Positions 1 to 8,231 of a stretch of 64,000 bases of DNA are shown one piece after another. Every line of letters begins with the position of its first letter. The stretch's first letter is position 1. The stretch is from Shimia sp047124445. Lineage in GTDB: Bacteria; Pseudomonadota; Alphaproteobacteria; Rhodobacterales; Rhodobacteraceae. The notes under the pieces are model-generated. The model was given only the letters and a program-made list of their open reading frames with translations, searched no databases and was not told where the DNA came from. A program made the translations under genes and the position numbers. Location of the stretch: the NCBI RefSeq assembly GCF_047124445.1, contig NZ_CP138921.1:3906001-3970000 (forward strand). Direction: 5' to 3'.

Positions 1-206
1 CAGAGCGCGGTTTGGCTGCCTGCGGAGAAGGCGGCGTCAAACATCGGTTCCATCATCCAGGCGATGAGACCCAGCGTGGAGCCCTCGATGGCCATCAGGA
101 CGGATGAGAAAATCAGCAGCCACTTGTGACGGTGGAGGTATTTCCGCCAAAGCCAGGAAAGAAGATAGCCTTTGTCTTTGGTGGGTTTAACGTCTGTGTC
201 AGTCAC
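1..206 (-). CDS. ABC transporter, transmembrane/ATP-binding (N-terminal fragment)
   Basis: Only the first 68 residues are in the window; the rest runs off the left edge. The visible part is a short polar head, then a basic stretch (WRKYLHRHKW) and a first membrane helix (LLIFSSVLMAIEGSTLGLIA) followed by WMMEPMFD. This is the typical beginning of the type I exporter permease fused to an ATPase (MsbA-like). The GTG start at 206 is chosen because GGAGAAGG lies 8 nt upstream. The ATPase domain is not visible, so the family is inferred from the membrane start alone. It is divergent from the aminotransferase at 365. Substrate unknown; lipid or peptide export is possible. Confidence 0.6.
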   Translation of the reverse strand, partial: MTDTDVKPTKDKGYLLSWLWRKYLHRHKWLLIFSSVLMAIEGSTLGLIAWMMEPMFDAAFSAGSQTAL

Positions 207-364
207 GATCTGTGCCTTCTCCGACCTTTGAAGTGACTTTGACCTTTACAGGTGGCAGCGCGGCAAAACCAGAGCCAATGGCGTCGTTTCGCCGGTGCAG
301 ACAGGCGATTGACGTTGCTTTCCTGCACGTTAGGGTGCCGTGAGGTGTAGCAGGGGACGCAATT

Positions 365-1561
365 ATGAAACTCACACAGGGACAGATTTACCTGGCGATT
401 CCGGGGCCATCTGTGATGCCGGAGGCGGTGTTGCGCGCGATGCATCGGGCCGCGCCCAATATTTATGAAGGCGAGTTGATCGACCTGACGTATGGGTTGT
501 TGCCGGACCTGAAGACGGTGGCCGGAACCAAGCACGATGTGGCGATCTATATCGGCAATGGCCATGCGGTTTGGGAAGCGGCGTTGGCCAATGTGATTGA
601 ACCCGGTGACCGGGTGCTGGTGCCGGCCACGGGGGCGTTTGGGCATGGCTGGGGCGAAATGGCCGCTGGGATGGGCGCAGAGTGTGAAGTCATCGACTTT
701 GGACGGCGTTCTCCGATGGACCCGGCTAAGGTCGCCGAGGCTTTGGCGGCGGACAAGGACCATGCCATCAAGGCTGTGCTGGCGGTGCATGTGGACACGT
801 CAACATCGGCACGTAATGACATCGCGGCCCTACGCGCGGCGATTGATGCAACCGGGCACCCGGCTCTGTTGATGGTGGATTGCATTGCCTCGCTGGGGTG
901 TGACCGGTTTGAGATGGATGCCTGGGGCGTCGATGTGATGATCGCAGCCAGCCAAAAAGGGCTCATGGTGCCACCGGGCGTGGCCTTTGTGTTTTTCAAC
1001 GACAAGGCTGCTGCGCGCCGGGCGGCGTTACCGAGGGTGAGCCGCTATTGGGATTGGGTGCCTCGGGCCAAAGGCGAGATGTATTATCAGTTGTTCTGCG
1101 GCACGGCTCCGACGCATCACCTCTACGGTTTGCGCGTTGCGTTGGATATGATCCTGGAGGAAGGGCTGGAGCATGTCTGGCAACGCCATGAGGTGCTGGC
1201 GAAGGCGATTTGGGCGGCCTGTGACGCGTGGAGTGCGGAAGGTCCACTTGAGCTCAACATGGCGGATGAGGCGCATCGCAGTCGGGCGGTGACCTCTTTG
1301 CGGATTGGCAAAGAACACGGCACGCGGTTGCGGCGGTGGTGTCAGGATCAAGCGGGCATCACCTTGGGCATCGGTCTGGGCATGGCCACAGAGGATGATC
1401 CGCAAAGCGACGGGTTTTTTCGCTTTGGGCACATGGGGCATGTGAATGCGCAGATGATTATGGGGCTTCTGGCGACGGTGCAAACCGGATTGATCGCGCT
1501 GGATATTCCCCACGGCTCAGGTGCCATAGAAGCCGCAGCGCGTGTAATCGCTGAGGCATAG
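365..1561 (+). CDS. Class V aminotransferase (alanine/serine--glyoxylate type)
   Basis: 398-residue fold-type I PLP enzyme of the alanine-glyoxylate / serine-glyoxylate aminotransferase family, expected to be cytosolic. The PLP lysine is K198 in SQKGLMVPPG, the cofactor aspartate is D172 in VDCIASLG, and a loop like that of the family follows strand VHVDTSTSA (142-149). Length is normal. GGGGA lies 7 nt before the ATG. It stands alone, divergent from the ABC exporter gene, with no clear partner, so the amino donor cannot be named. A second member of the same superfamily lies at 58523, and the two are clearly different in sequence. Confidence 0.82.
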   Translation: MKLTQGQIYLAIPGPSVMPEAVLRAMHRAAPNIYEGELIDLTYGLLPDLKTVAGTKHDVAIYIGNGHAVWEAALANVIEPGDRVLVPATGAFGHGWGEMAAGMGAECEVIDFGRRSPMDPAKVAEALAADKDHAIKAVLAVHVDTSTSARNDIAALRAAIDATGHPALLMVDCIASLGCDRFEMDAWGVDVMIAASQKGLMVPPGVAFVFFNDKAAARRAALPRVSRYWDWVPRAKGEMYYQLFCGTAPTHHLYGLRVALDMILEEGLEHVWQRHEVLAKAIWAACDAWSAEGPLELNMADEAHRSRAVTSLRIGKEHGTRLRRWCQDQAGITLGIGLGMATEDDPQSDGFFRFGHMGHVNAQMIMGLLATVQTGLIALDIPHGSGAIEAAARVIAEA

Positions 1562-1566
1562 CCCTC

Positions 1567-1752
1567 CTACGCGCGGCGATCCAAATGAGAGCGCAGGCGG
1601 TCAATGCCTGCGTTCAGGATCACGGCCAAGACCATCACGGCTGGCAAGCCCCAGAGCAAAAATACCAGCACAAATACCCAGAGCAGGTTCACAAAAGCCA
1701 TGACCAGGCAGGTGGTGGTGTAGTCTTGGACAGGTTGCACAGGGCGGGACAT
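1567..1752 (-). CDS. Small membrane protein, 61 residues
   Basis: Unrecognised short protein. A polar N-terminus (MSRPVQPVQDYTTT) is followed by two hydrophobic stretches separated by a WGLP turn and then a charged tail (DRLRSHLDRRA), which suggests a membrane hairpin with its tail in the cytoplasm. The ATG at 1752 is preferred over a GTG three codons earlier because GAGGAG sits 8 nt upstream of it. It is convergent with the aminotransferase (5 nt between stops) and lies 91 nt behind the HisC-family gene, so it may be read from that gene's transcript. Confidence 0.6.
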   Translation of the reverse strand: MSRPVQPVQDYTTTCLVMAFVNLLWVFVLVFLLWGLPAVMVLAVILNAGIDRLRSHLDRRA

Positions 1753-1843
1753 CACGGACACTCCTCAGACGCAGGATAGCTCTGATTCGTGTCACAAGAC
1801 GGAAAAAATTTCGTGAACAGCGCGCGGGTTGCGTGCCGCGGCC

Positions 1844-2947
1844 TTAAGAGAGTTCAGCGAGAACCTCGCCAAGAGCGGTGTCCAACATGTCGATTTCTCG
1901 TGTCGGAGCACAGCTGATGCGGATGCAGCGGTTTTGTGGGGCCACAAACGGCATACGCACAAAGATGCCGCGTGCCACCAATCCGTCAAGAATGGCTTTG
2001 GCGTAGGCGCCGTCTTTGCCGCAGTCGATGGCGACAAAATTGGTGGCGGAGGGAAGTGCTTTGAGACCGTGTTTGGCGGCCACTGTCGCGATGTGCTGAC
2101 GCGATGTTTTGACCTTGGCGCAGGTTTCCGACAGCCACGATGCGTCTTCCAGTGCAGCCAGCGCGCCGGATTGTGCGGCGCGGTTCATGCCGAAGTGATT
2201 GCGGATTTTCTCAAAGGCGCGGATGTTTTGGGCCTCGCCCATCGCGTAGCCTACGCGGGCGCCAGCCATGCCATAGGCTTTGGAGAAGGTGCGCATGCGG
2301 ATCACGCGGGGATCGTTGATATCGATTTCCGGCGCTGTGCCTTCGGGGGCGAGTTCGACGTAGGCCTCATCCAGCAGAAGCAGACAACCGTCCGGGATGT
2401 TGTCGAGTTGGGCGATGATGTCTTCACCGTTGCACCAGCTGCCCATCGGATTGTCGGGGTTGGCGAAGTAGACCAGTTTGGCGTCGACTTCGGCGGCCTT
2501 GGCGAGCAGGGCTGACAGGTCTTCGGCATCGTCACGGTACGGCACTTTGTGCAACGCGCCGCCAAAGCCCGCGACGTGATAGTTGAAGGTGGGGTAGGCG
2601 CCCTCAGAAGTAACGACCGCATCCCCCGGGCCGATCAGCAGGCGCACGAGATAGCCGAGCAGGCCGTCGATGCCTTCGCCCACCACCAGGTTTTCCGGCG
2701 TAATACCGTGATGTGCAGCCAGGGCGTGGCGTAGTTCGTAGCTTTCTGGATCGCCGTACATCCAGATGTCACAGGCGGCCTTTTGCATAGCTTCAATTGC
2801 CTTGGGCGAGGGACCAAAGATGTTCTCATTTGCGCCGATGCGGGCCGCAAAGGGCTGGCCCATGGCGCGCTCTTGCGCTTCGGGGCCGACAAAGGGAACG
2901 GTGGCGGGCAGGCTTTCAGCCAGTGTGGTATAGCGAGGTCCGGTCAT
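1844..2947 (-). CDS. HisC-family PLP aminotransferase
   Basis: 367-residue fold-type I aminotransferase of the histidinol-phosphate aminotransferase family. Visible signatures: GANENIFGPSP near 38-48 (substrate-binding start), ANPDNPMGSW (162-171), LDEAY with D193, and the PLP lysine K223 in TFSKAYGMAG; a C-terminal arginine region RCIRIS. The NPDNPMG variant and the lack of his neighbours suggest a paralogue of HisC, possibly acting on an aromatic or other amino acid, so I leave the symbol empty. The start at 2947 has no obvious ribosome-binding site, but it matches the usual N-terminus of the family. It is divergent from the crotonase at 3069. Confidence 0.8.
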   Translation of the reverse strand: MTGPRYTTLAESLPATVPFVGPEAQERAMGQPFAARIGANENIFGPSPKAIEAMQKAACDIWMYGDPESYELRHALAAHHGITPENLVVGEGIDGLLGYLVRLLIGPGDAVVTSEGAYPTFNYHVAGFGGALHKVPYRDDAEDLSALLAKAAEVDAKLVYFANPDNPMGSWCNGEDIIAQLDNIPDGCLLLLDEAYVELAPEGTAPEIDINDPRVIRMRTFSKAYGMAGARVGYAMGEAQNIRAFEKIRNHFGMNRAAQSGALAALEDASWLSETCAKVKTSRQHIATVAAKHGLKALPSATNFVAIDCGKDGAYAKAILDGLVARGIFVRMPFVAPQNRCIRISCAPTREIDMLDTALGEVLAELS

Positions 2948-3068
2948 GCGCGGAAAGTGACGCAAGGACGGGGGCGGCACAAGAGCAAATGCCCTCACGT
3001 CAGGGTGGATTTCCTGTGGCGGGGCACGGAGTGTAGGATCAAGAAAACCCATCTGTGAGGAGGCTGTT

Positions 3069-3860
3069 ATGGCCCGTGTATCGGTAGAGATCAAAGACCA
3101 CATCGCCCATGTGCGGCTGACCCGTGGTGACAAGATGAACGCGCTGGATCAGGCGATGTTTGATGGCATCATCGAAGCTGGTGAAGGCCTGATGGACAAC
3201 GATGACGTACGCGTGGTGGTGCTCTCTGGCGAAGGCAAATCCTTCTGCGCCGGGCTGGATGTGATGAGTTTTGCGGCCTTGGCGGGGCAGGACCCGGTGG
3301 CGCGGATTATGCCGCGTACACATGGCAATGCAAACGACGCACAGCAGGTGGCCATGGTGTGGCGCAAGCTGAAAGTGCCGGTGATTGCGGCGTTGCAGGG
3401 CGTTGCCTTTGGTGGCGGTTGTCAACTGGCGTTGGGTGCAGACATTCGCTTTGCCGCGCCGGACACCAAGATGGCGATCATGGAGATGAAATGGGGGCTG
3501 ATCCCGGATATGGGCGGGATGACCTTGTTGCCGCATCTGGTGCGCTCGGATGTGCTGCGGCGGTTGACCTATACGGCGGCGCCGGTTGAGGCGGAGCAGG
3601 CGTTGGCCTGGGGGCTGATCACCGAAATTGCCGAAGACCCATTGGCGGCGGCGATGGCTCTGGCAGAAGAGATTGCAGGCAAGAGCCCGACTGCGGTGCA
3701 GGCGGCCAAGGCGCTGATCGGATTTGCGGAAGAGCATATGGAAGATGTGGACGCGGTGCTGCTGGAAGAGAGCCGGGCGCAGGCGGATTTGATTGGCAAG
3801 CCGCATCAGATGGAAGTAATTGCGGCCAATATTCAGAAGCGAAAGCCGGTGTTCAAATAG
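3069..3860 (+). CDS. Crotonase / enoyl-CoA hydratase family protein
   Basis: 263-residue member of the crotonase superfamily, expected to act on acyl-CoA thioesters. The oxyanion-hole segments SFCAGLDV (58-65) and GVAFGGGCQLAL (111-122) are present. In classical hydratases two glutamates catalyse water addition. Here the first aligns with Q119, while the second is kept as E139 in the block MEMKWGLIPDMGG. It may therefore be an isomerase, a hydrolase or a hydratase variant rather than a normal beta-oxidation hydratase. The alignment was made by eye. The ATG follows GAGGAGGC. No beta-oxidation partners lie nearby. Confidence 0.85.
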   Translation: MARVSVEIKDHIAHVRLTRGDKMNALDQAMFDGIIEAGEGLMDNDDVRVVVLSGEGKSFCAGLDVMSFAALAGQDPVARIMPRTHGNANDAQQVAMVWRKLKVPVIAALQGVAFGGGCQLALGADIRFAAPDTKMAIMEMKWGLIPDMGGMTLLPHLVRSDVLRRLTYTAAPVEAEQALAWGLITEIAEDPLAAAMALAEEIAGKSPTAVQAAKALIGFAEEHMEDVDAVLLEESRAQADLIGKPHQMEVIAANIQKRKPVFK

Positions 3861-3875
3861 GGCTATGGTTGAGGC

Positions 3876-4202
3876 CTACTTCAAGAACTTGCGGTAGGCC
3901 TCGCGCTCGACATTGTAGTCGAGTTCCAACTTGGCGATCTGCGCCATAAGGCGTTTTTTCTCATCTGGATCAGTGGCTTGTTGCCAGTCGCGTTTGGCGG
4001 CCTCAAGCTGTTCTTTGAGTTTGAACTCGCGTGGCAAAACGCCGGCGCGGGCCATGATGGAATGGCCCACTGCGGTGGCCGGGTCTTCCATGTCGTGGCG
4101 TTTGGGGAGGGGTTTGCCTTCGCCGGCAAGACCGGTCAGTTGGCCTTCGGATTCGGCCTTTTTGATCTGACGTTCGATGAGGTTTCGAAAGGAGCGCATC
4201 AT
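3876..4202 (-). CDS. DUF1992 (DnaJ-homologue-associated) protein
   Basis: About 108 residues. It contains the DUF1992 core (NLIERQIKKAESEGQ, then GEGKPLP, then a charged helical tail with KLKEQLEAAKRDW). Its function is unknown. It follows valS in the same direction, and an ATG at 4226 would leave only 15 nt behind the valS stop. The family usually starts near FxNLIER, so one of the tandem ATGs at 4202 or 4199 is preferred; both lie inside a perfect hairpin (see 4196-4224). GGGGG sits just before them. Convergent with the crotonase gene. Confidence 0.72.
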   Translation of the reverse strand: MMRSFRNLIERQIKKAESEGQLTGLAGEGKPLPKRHDMEDPATAVGHSIMARAGVLPREFKLKEQLEAAKRDWQQATDPDEKKRLMAQIAKLELDYNVEREAYRKFLK

Positions 4203-4224
4203 GCCCCCAATATGGGCATGATGC
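4196..4224. repeat. Perfect 11-bp inverted repeat over the DUF1992 start codon
   Basis: GCATCATGCCC (4196-4206) and GGGCATGATGC (4214-4224) are exact inverted copies separated by 7 nt. In the valS-DUF1992 transcript this hairpin contains the tandem ATG start codons, and the G-run that could serve as ribosome-binding site lies in its loop and stem. It could hold translation down until ribosomes finishing valS open it, or act as a protein-binding site. Confidence 0.6.
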
Positions 4225-4241
4225 ATTTGTTTGCAAGCGGA

Positions 4242-7200
4242 TTAGTCCAGCTCAGCGAGTTTCGCGAGCGCCGCTTTGATCTTGGCCTCTTCTTCCTCGC
4301 GGGCGGCAAGGTTTTCTTTGGCTTCTGCCACAACCTCATCCGGCGCGGAGGCGACGAATTTGGGGTTGTTGAGACGTCCGCGCAAGCCGCCGAGTTCTTT
4401 GGCCAATTTACCTAAGCCTTTCTCAAGGCGCGCTTTTTCGGCGTCGATGTCGATGATGTCCGCCAGCGGCAGGCCAAAGGTTGCGCCGTCAACCGCTACG
4501 GTGGCGGTGCCTTTGGGGAAGGTCTCGACCTCTTCTAGAGACACCACACGTGCGATCTTGAAGATCAGGGCTTCATTGCGCTTAAACGCTTCGCGGTTCT
4601 CGCTGGTGATCTGGCTGACCACGACGTCGATTTTGGCGCCTGCATTGACGCGCATTTGCGCGCGCACAGAGCGAATTTGGTCGATCACGGAGATCACCCA
4701 GTTCATCTCCCGGTCGGCTTTTTCGTCCACAAAATCAGCGGCTTGATAGGTTGGCCAATCGGCGTGCACCAGCATTTTTGCGCGGTCGCCCAACTCGCCC
4801 CAAAGCTCTTCGGTGATGAAAGGCATGATGGGGTGCAGGAGCAGCAGACACTGGTCGATGACCCAGCGCATGGTGGCTTTGGTTTCGGCCACGGCGGCGG
4901 CGTCGTCGGAGTTGAACAGCGGCTTGGAGAACTCCACGTACCAGTCGCAAACCTTACCCCAGACAAAGGCGTAAAGCGCGTTGGCGGCGTCGTTGAAGCG
5001 GAAGCTTTCGAGCGCGGCATCGACCTCTTCGCGGACCTTGGCGGTCTCGCCGATGATCCACAAATTGGCGGTCTGTTTTACGTCGGTATCGCGTCTGTTT
5101 TGCGACAGTGCGGAACTGACCACCACATCGTCCTCAAACACGCCGTTCATCTCGGCAAACCGCGCGGCGTTCCAGAGCTTGGTGCCGAAGTTGCGGTAGC
5201 CCGCGATACGCTGCATGTCGAGTTTCAGCACACCACCCAGAGCGGCCATGGCGGCCGATGAGAAGCGCAGCGCGTCGGCGCCGTATTCGTCGATGATCTC
5301 CAGCGGGTCCATCACGTTGCCGGTGGACTTGGACATCTTCTTGCCCTTGGCGTCGCGCACGAGGCCATGCAGGTATACGGTGTCAAACGGGATCTGATCC
5401 ACCACAGCCAGTTGCATCATCATCATGCGAGCAACCCAGAAGAACAGAATGTCCTGACCGGTGACCAGCGTGGAGGTCGGGAAGTATTTTTCCAGCTCCG
5501 GCGTTTGGTCGGGCCAGCCGAGGGTGCCGATGGGCCACAAGCCGGACGAGAACCATGTGTCGAGCACGTCTGGGTCGCGCCAGACCGGGTAAAGAATTTC
5601 GTCAGCGGTATAATCCTGCCGGCTCAAAATATCTATTGCGTCATCCCAGCTCCCGACTTCCAAAACATTGATTGTCTTACCAATGAACATTTTCGAGGCT
5701 TCTGCGGAGAAGTAACGTACTGTATCCGAAAAGCTAGATCGGCAGCAACGCACTTCCCTCAGGTTGCCTGTTCTGGGAGCGCTTCCGCCCCCTTTGAGCC
5801 CGAACTGGCCATCGTCAAATAGGCAATCGATCCCATACCAAACCGGGATCTGGTGCCCCCACCAAAGCTGGCGGGAGATACACCAGGGTTCGATATTGTC
5901 TAGCCAGTGGTAATAAGTTTTCTCGCCGCTTTCCGGCAGGATTTTCACATCGCCGTTGCGCACGGCGTCGAGTGCCGGGCCAACCACCTTTTCGGCGTCC
6001 ACAAACCACTGGTCGGTCAACATCGGCTCGATGACCACTTTGGAGCGGTCGCCAAATGGCTGCATGATCGGCTTGTTTTCGACGTAAGGCACCGTCTCGG
6101 TGATCTCAGACGCGTTGCCCTCGTCGTCTTTCACCGTCATGGTCTCTGTGGTCATCACCGCGAGACCTTCGGAGGTGATTTGCTCCACCACCAGCTTGCG
6201 CGCCTCAAACCGGTCCAGACCGCGCAGGTCGTCCGGTACGAGGTTTACGCCATCCGCTTCGTTTTCCGTCAGGGTGCGCTCGCCTTTGGCCACAGCCATG
6301 GCGATGGTGGCGGCGGCGTCGTAGCTGTCGCCATCCGCACGCATGGCGCCCTTGGTGTCCATCAGGCGGTACATTGGGATGCCACCGCGCTTGGCGACCT
6401 GATAGTCGTTGAAGTCGTGCGCGCCGGTGATTTTCACCGCGCCGGAGCCAAAGTCCTTGTCCGGGTATTCGTCGGTGATGATCGGGATCAGGCGGCGGTG
6501 TTCTTTTGGACCCACCGGGATCTCACAAAGCTGGCCCACGATGGGGGCATACCGTTCATCGGAGGGGTGCACCGCCACCGCGCCGTCGCCCAGCATGGTT
6601 TCCGGCCGGGTGGTGGCGATGGAGATGTAGTCGCGCTCTTCTTCGAGGATGACGTTGCCGTCTTCGTCTTTCTCGACATAGGTGTAGGTCGCGCCGCCGG
6701 CGAGCGGGTATTTGAAGTGCCACATGTGGCCCGCAACTTCGATGTTTTCTACTTCGAGATCGGAGATCGCGGTTTCAAAATGCGGGTCCCAGTTTACGAG
6801 GCGTTTGCCGCGATAGATCAGGCCCTTGTTGTACATCTCAACAAAGACTTTCAGCACGGCGTCGTGGAAGTTGCCGCCAGCCACATCTTCGGGTGCGCCG
6901 GGGGCACCGGACATGGTGAAAGCTTCGCGGTCCCAATCACAGGAGGCACCGAGGCGTTTGAGCTGGTTCACAATGGTGCCGCCGGACTCACCTTTCCACT
7001 CCCAGACCTTTTCAAGGAACTTCTCGCGGCCCAATTCGGCGCGCGACGGCTGTTGGGTTTCGGCCAGCTTGCGCTCCACGACCATTTGGGTGGCGATGCC
7101 CGCGTGGTCAGTGCCTGGCTGCCAGAGGGTGTCAAACCCCTGCATGCGTTTCCAGCGGATCAGGATGTCCTGCAGCGTGTTGTTGAAGGCGTGGCCCATG

Positions 7201-7358
7201 TGCAGAACGCCGGTGACGTTGGGCGGTGGAATCATGATGCAGTAGGTGGAGGCACCCGGTTTTGCATTTGCGCCTGCGGTGAAGCAGCCGGCTTTTTCCC
7301 ATGCGTCGTAGAGGCGGCCTTCGGCCTCTGCTGCGTTGAAGGTCTTTTCCATCGCCAT
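4242..7358 (-). CDS. valS: Valyl-tRNA synthetase
   Basis: 1038-residue class I aminoacyl-tRNA synthetase that charges tRNA-Val and edits mischarged threonine. Motifs: HIGH-type HMGH at 53-56 in PPNVTGVLHMGHAFN, an editing domain around 200-450, and KMSKS at 674-678. The C-terminus is the coiled-coil arm typical of ValRS (about 960-1038). The ATG at 7358 has AAGGGA 8 nt upstream; a second ATG lies two codons later. Between WWGHQIPVWYG (about 499-509) and the conserved DVLDTWFSS (597-605) there are about 80 residues, with cysteine- and serine-rich content and visibly lower GC (DNA about 5583-5828). That is longer and different from what I expect for the family. Upstream lies a 328-nt leader. 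Confidence 0.96.
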   Translation of the reverse strand: MAMEKTFNAAEAEGRLYDAWEKAGCFTAGANAKPGASTYCIMIPPPNVTGVLHMGHAFNNTLQDILIRWKRMQGFDTLWQPGTDHAGIATQMVVERKLAETQQPSRAELGREKFLEKVWEWKGESGGTIVNQLKRLGASCDWDREAFTMSGAPGAPEDVAGGNFHDAVLKVFVEMYNKGLIYRGKRLVNWDPHFETAISDLEVENIEVAGHMWHFKYPLAGGATYTYVEKDEDGNVILEEERDYISIATTRPETMLGDGAVAVHPSDERYAPIVGQLCEIPVGPKEHRRLIPIITDEYPDKDFGSGAVKITGAHDFNDYQVAKRGGIPMYRLMDTKGAMRADGDSYDAAATIAMAVAKGERTLTENEADGVNLVPDDLRGLDRFEARKLVVEQITSEGLAVMTTETMTVKDDEGNASEITETVPYVENKPIMQPFGDRSKVVIEPMLTDQWFVDAEKVVGPALDAVRNGDVKILPESGEKTYYHWLDNIEPWCISRQLWWGHQIPVWYGIDCLFDDGQFGLKGGGSAPRTGNLREVRCCRSSFSDTVRYFSAEASKMFIGKTINVLEVGSWDDAIDILSRQDYTADEILYPVWRDPDVLDTWFSSGLWPIGTLGWPDQTPELEKYFPTSTLVTGQDILFFWVARMMMMQLAVVDQIPFDTVYLHGLVRDAKGKKMSKSTGNVMDPLEIIDEYGADALRFSSAAMAALGGVLKLDMQRIAGYRNFGTKLWNAARFAEMNGVFEDDVVVSSALSQNRRDTDVKQTANLWIIGETAKVREEVDAALESFRFNDAANALYAFVWGKVCDWYVEFSKPLFNSDDAAAVAETKATMRWVIDQCLLLLHPIMPFITEELWGELGDRAKMLVHADWPTYQAADFVDEKADREMNWVISVIDQIRSVRAQMRVNAGAKIDVVVSQITSENREAFKRNEALIFKIARVVSLEEVETFPKGTATVAVDGATFGLPLADIIDIDAEKARLEKGLGKLAKELGGLRGRLNNPKFVASAPDEVVAEAKENLAAREEEEAKIKAALAKLAELD

Positions 7359-7469
7359 TGGTGTGATCCCTTGTGTCGGTTCGCGCCCGTTATCAATCGG
7401 AGTTGTCTCTATCGAATGCGGAAACAAAGGGGAAGCGGGAAGAGATTGTTTAGCAAGGTGGAAAAAACC

Positions 7470-7500
7470 TGAATTTTTTCGCTCAAGTTGGAAAAATTCA
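7470..7500. repeat. AT-rich inverted repeat upstream of valS
   Basis: TGAATTTTTTC (7470-7480) and GAAAAATTCA (7491-7500) are inverted copies with a single extra T, separated by 10 nt. It lies about 110 nt upstream of the valS start, in the AT-rich part of the leader. It could be an operator or a leader hairpin; no regulator can be named. Confidence 0.35.
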
Positions 7501-7601
7501 AAAAAGATCTGCTTTGTTAAGGTTCTGTTAAGACTTGGCGCGGCATAAGCGGGGTGTGGCGCACGACGCCTCCACGCTAGAAGGCGATGAGATGTACATC
7601 C

Positions 7602-7622
7602 TGCGTGCCAGAACGGCACGCA
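7602..7622. repeat. 8-bp perfect inverted repeat behind lrp
   Basis: TGCGTGCC (7602-7609) and GGCACGCA (7615-7622) form an exact hairpin with a 5-nt loop, 64 nt past the stop codon of the minus-strand lrp gene. There is no T-tract after it on either strand, so it is at best an imperfect terminator, or else an operator within the valS upstream region. Confidence 0.4.
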
Positions 7623-7686
7623 TTCCATCTCCCCCCCCGGAAGTTCCCAAATTGTGAGACGTTTTGAGCGGTGTTTCGCGCGGCGT

Positions 7687-8124
7687 TTACCCGCGTGGGC
7701 GATCCAGTTTGGTGGAGAGGTGGATCAGGCTTTCTGAACTTTTCACACCTTTGGCCTCGCCAATATTGTCCAGAGTGTCGTCCAGCTCTGAAGTGCTGTC
7801 CGCAGCGAGTTGCACAATCAGGTCAAACCGTCCGGAGCAGGTGTGTACGCTTTCCACGGCAGGCAGGGACTTGAGGCGATCGAGCACGGTTGGCCCACTG
7901 CGCAATTCGATCGAAAGCAGCGCAGTGGCGCGCAGTCTTGGGCGGGCGGCATCTCCAAGGCGCAGCGTGTAGCCTGCGATGGCTCCGGAGGTTTCCAGAC
8001 GGTCGATGCGGGCCTGCACTGTGGTACGCGCCAGGCCCAGTTTACGGGCCAAAGTGGCCACTGGCGCGCGGGCGTTCTCGCTGAGCAGGGCCAGGAGCTG
8101 CGTGTCGGTTTCGTCAAGTTGCAT
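7687..8124 (-). CDS. Lrp/AsnC family transcriptional regulator
   Basis: 145-residue feast/famine regulator. The N-terminal winged helix-turn-helix (MQLDETDTQLLALLSENAR through RTTVQARIDRLETSGAI, residues 1-50) is followed by a RAM/AsnC ligand-binding domain (about 65-145). The ATG at 8124 is placed by the standard family N-terminus, although the frame stays open further upstream. It is transcribed divergently from the PLP decarboxylase at 8232 with 107 nt between them, so the decarboxylase is its most likely target. A short AGGG-4-CCCT repeat lies in the gap at 8188-8199. Confidence 0.86.
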   Translation of the reverse strand: MQLDETDTQLLALLSENARAPVATLARKLGLARTTVQARIDRLETSGAIAGYTLRLGDAARPRLRATALLSIELRSGPTVLDRLKSLPAVESVHTCSGRFDLIVQLAADSTSELDDTLDNIGEAKGVKSSESLIHLSTKLDRPRG

Positions 8125-8231
8125 GGTATTGCCGTCTATATGCCGAGTCTTTCCTGCATTTTTACCAGAGTGCCGCGTGGAATCGACAGGGAAATCCCTC
8201 AAGCTGATAAAAAACAGGATTGAGGTAGGAA

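Larger units (their letters stand above)
7359..7686. other. Intergenic region between valS and lrp
   Basis: 328 nt without a convincing gene. It would carry the valS promoter and leader on the minus strand. Its centre (about 7440-7535) is strikingly AT-rich for this genome. It contains two inverted repeats (7470-7500 and 7602-7622) and a run of eight C at 7631-7638. I could not identify a clear promoter, riboswitch or T-box. Confidence 0.6.

Noticed and set aside
1829..2515. 228-codon open frame opposite the HisC-family gene
   Set aside because: Antisense shadow; the aminotransferase motifs on the minus strand are decisive.
5907..7472. 521-codon open frame on the plus strand opposite valS
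   Set aside because: Antisense shadow of a clear synthetase gene; its composition is His/Val/Gly-rich with no domain. GC-rich codon bias leaves such frames open.
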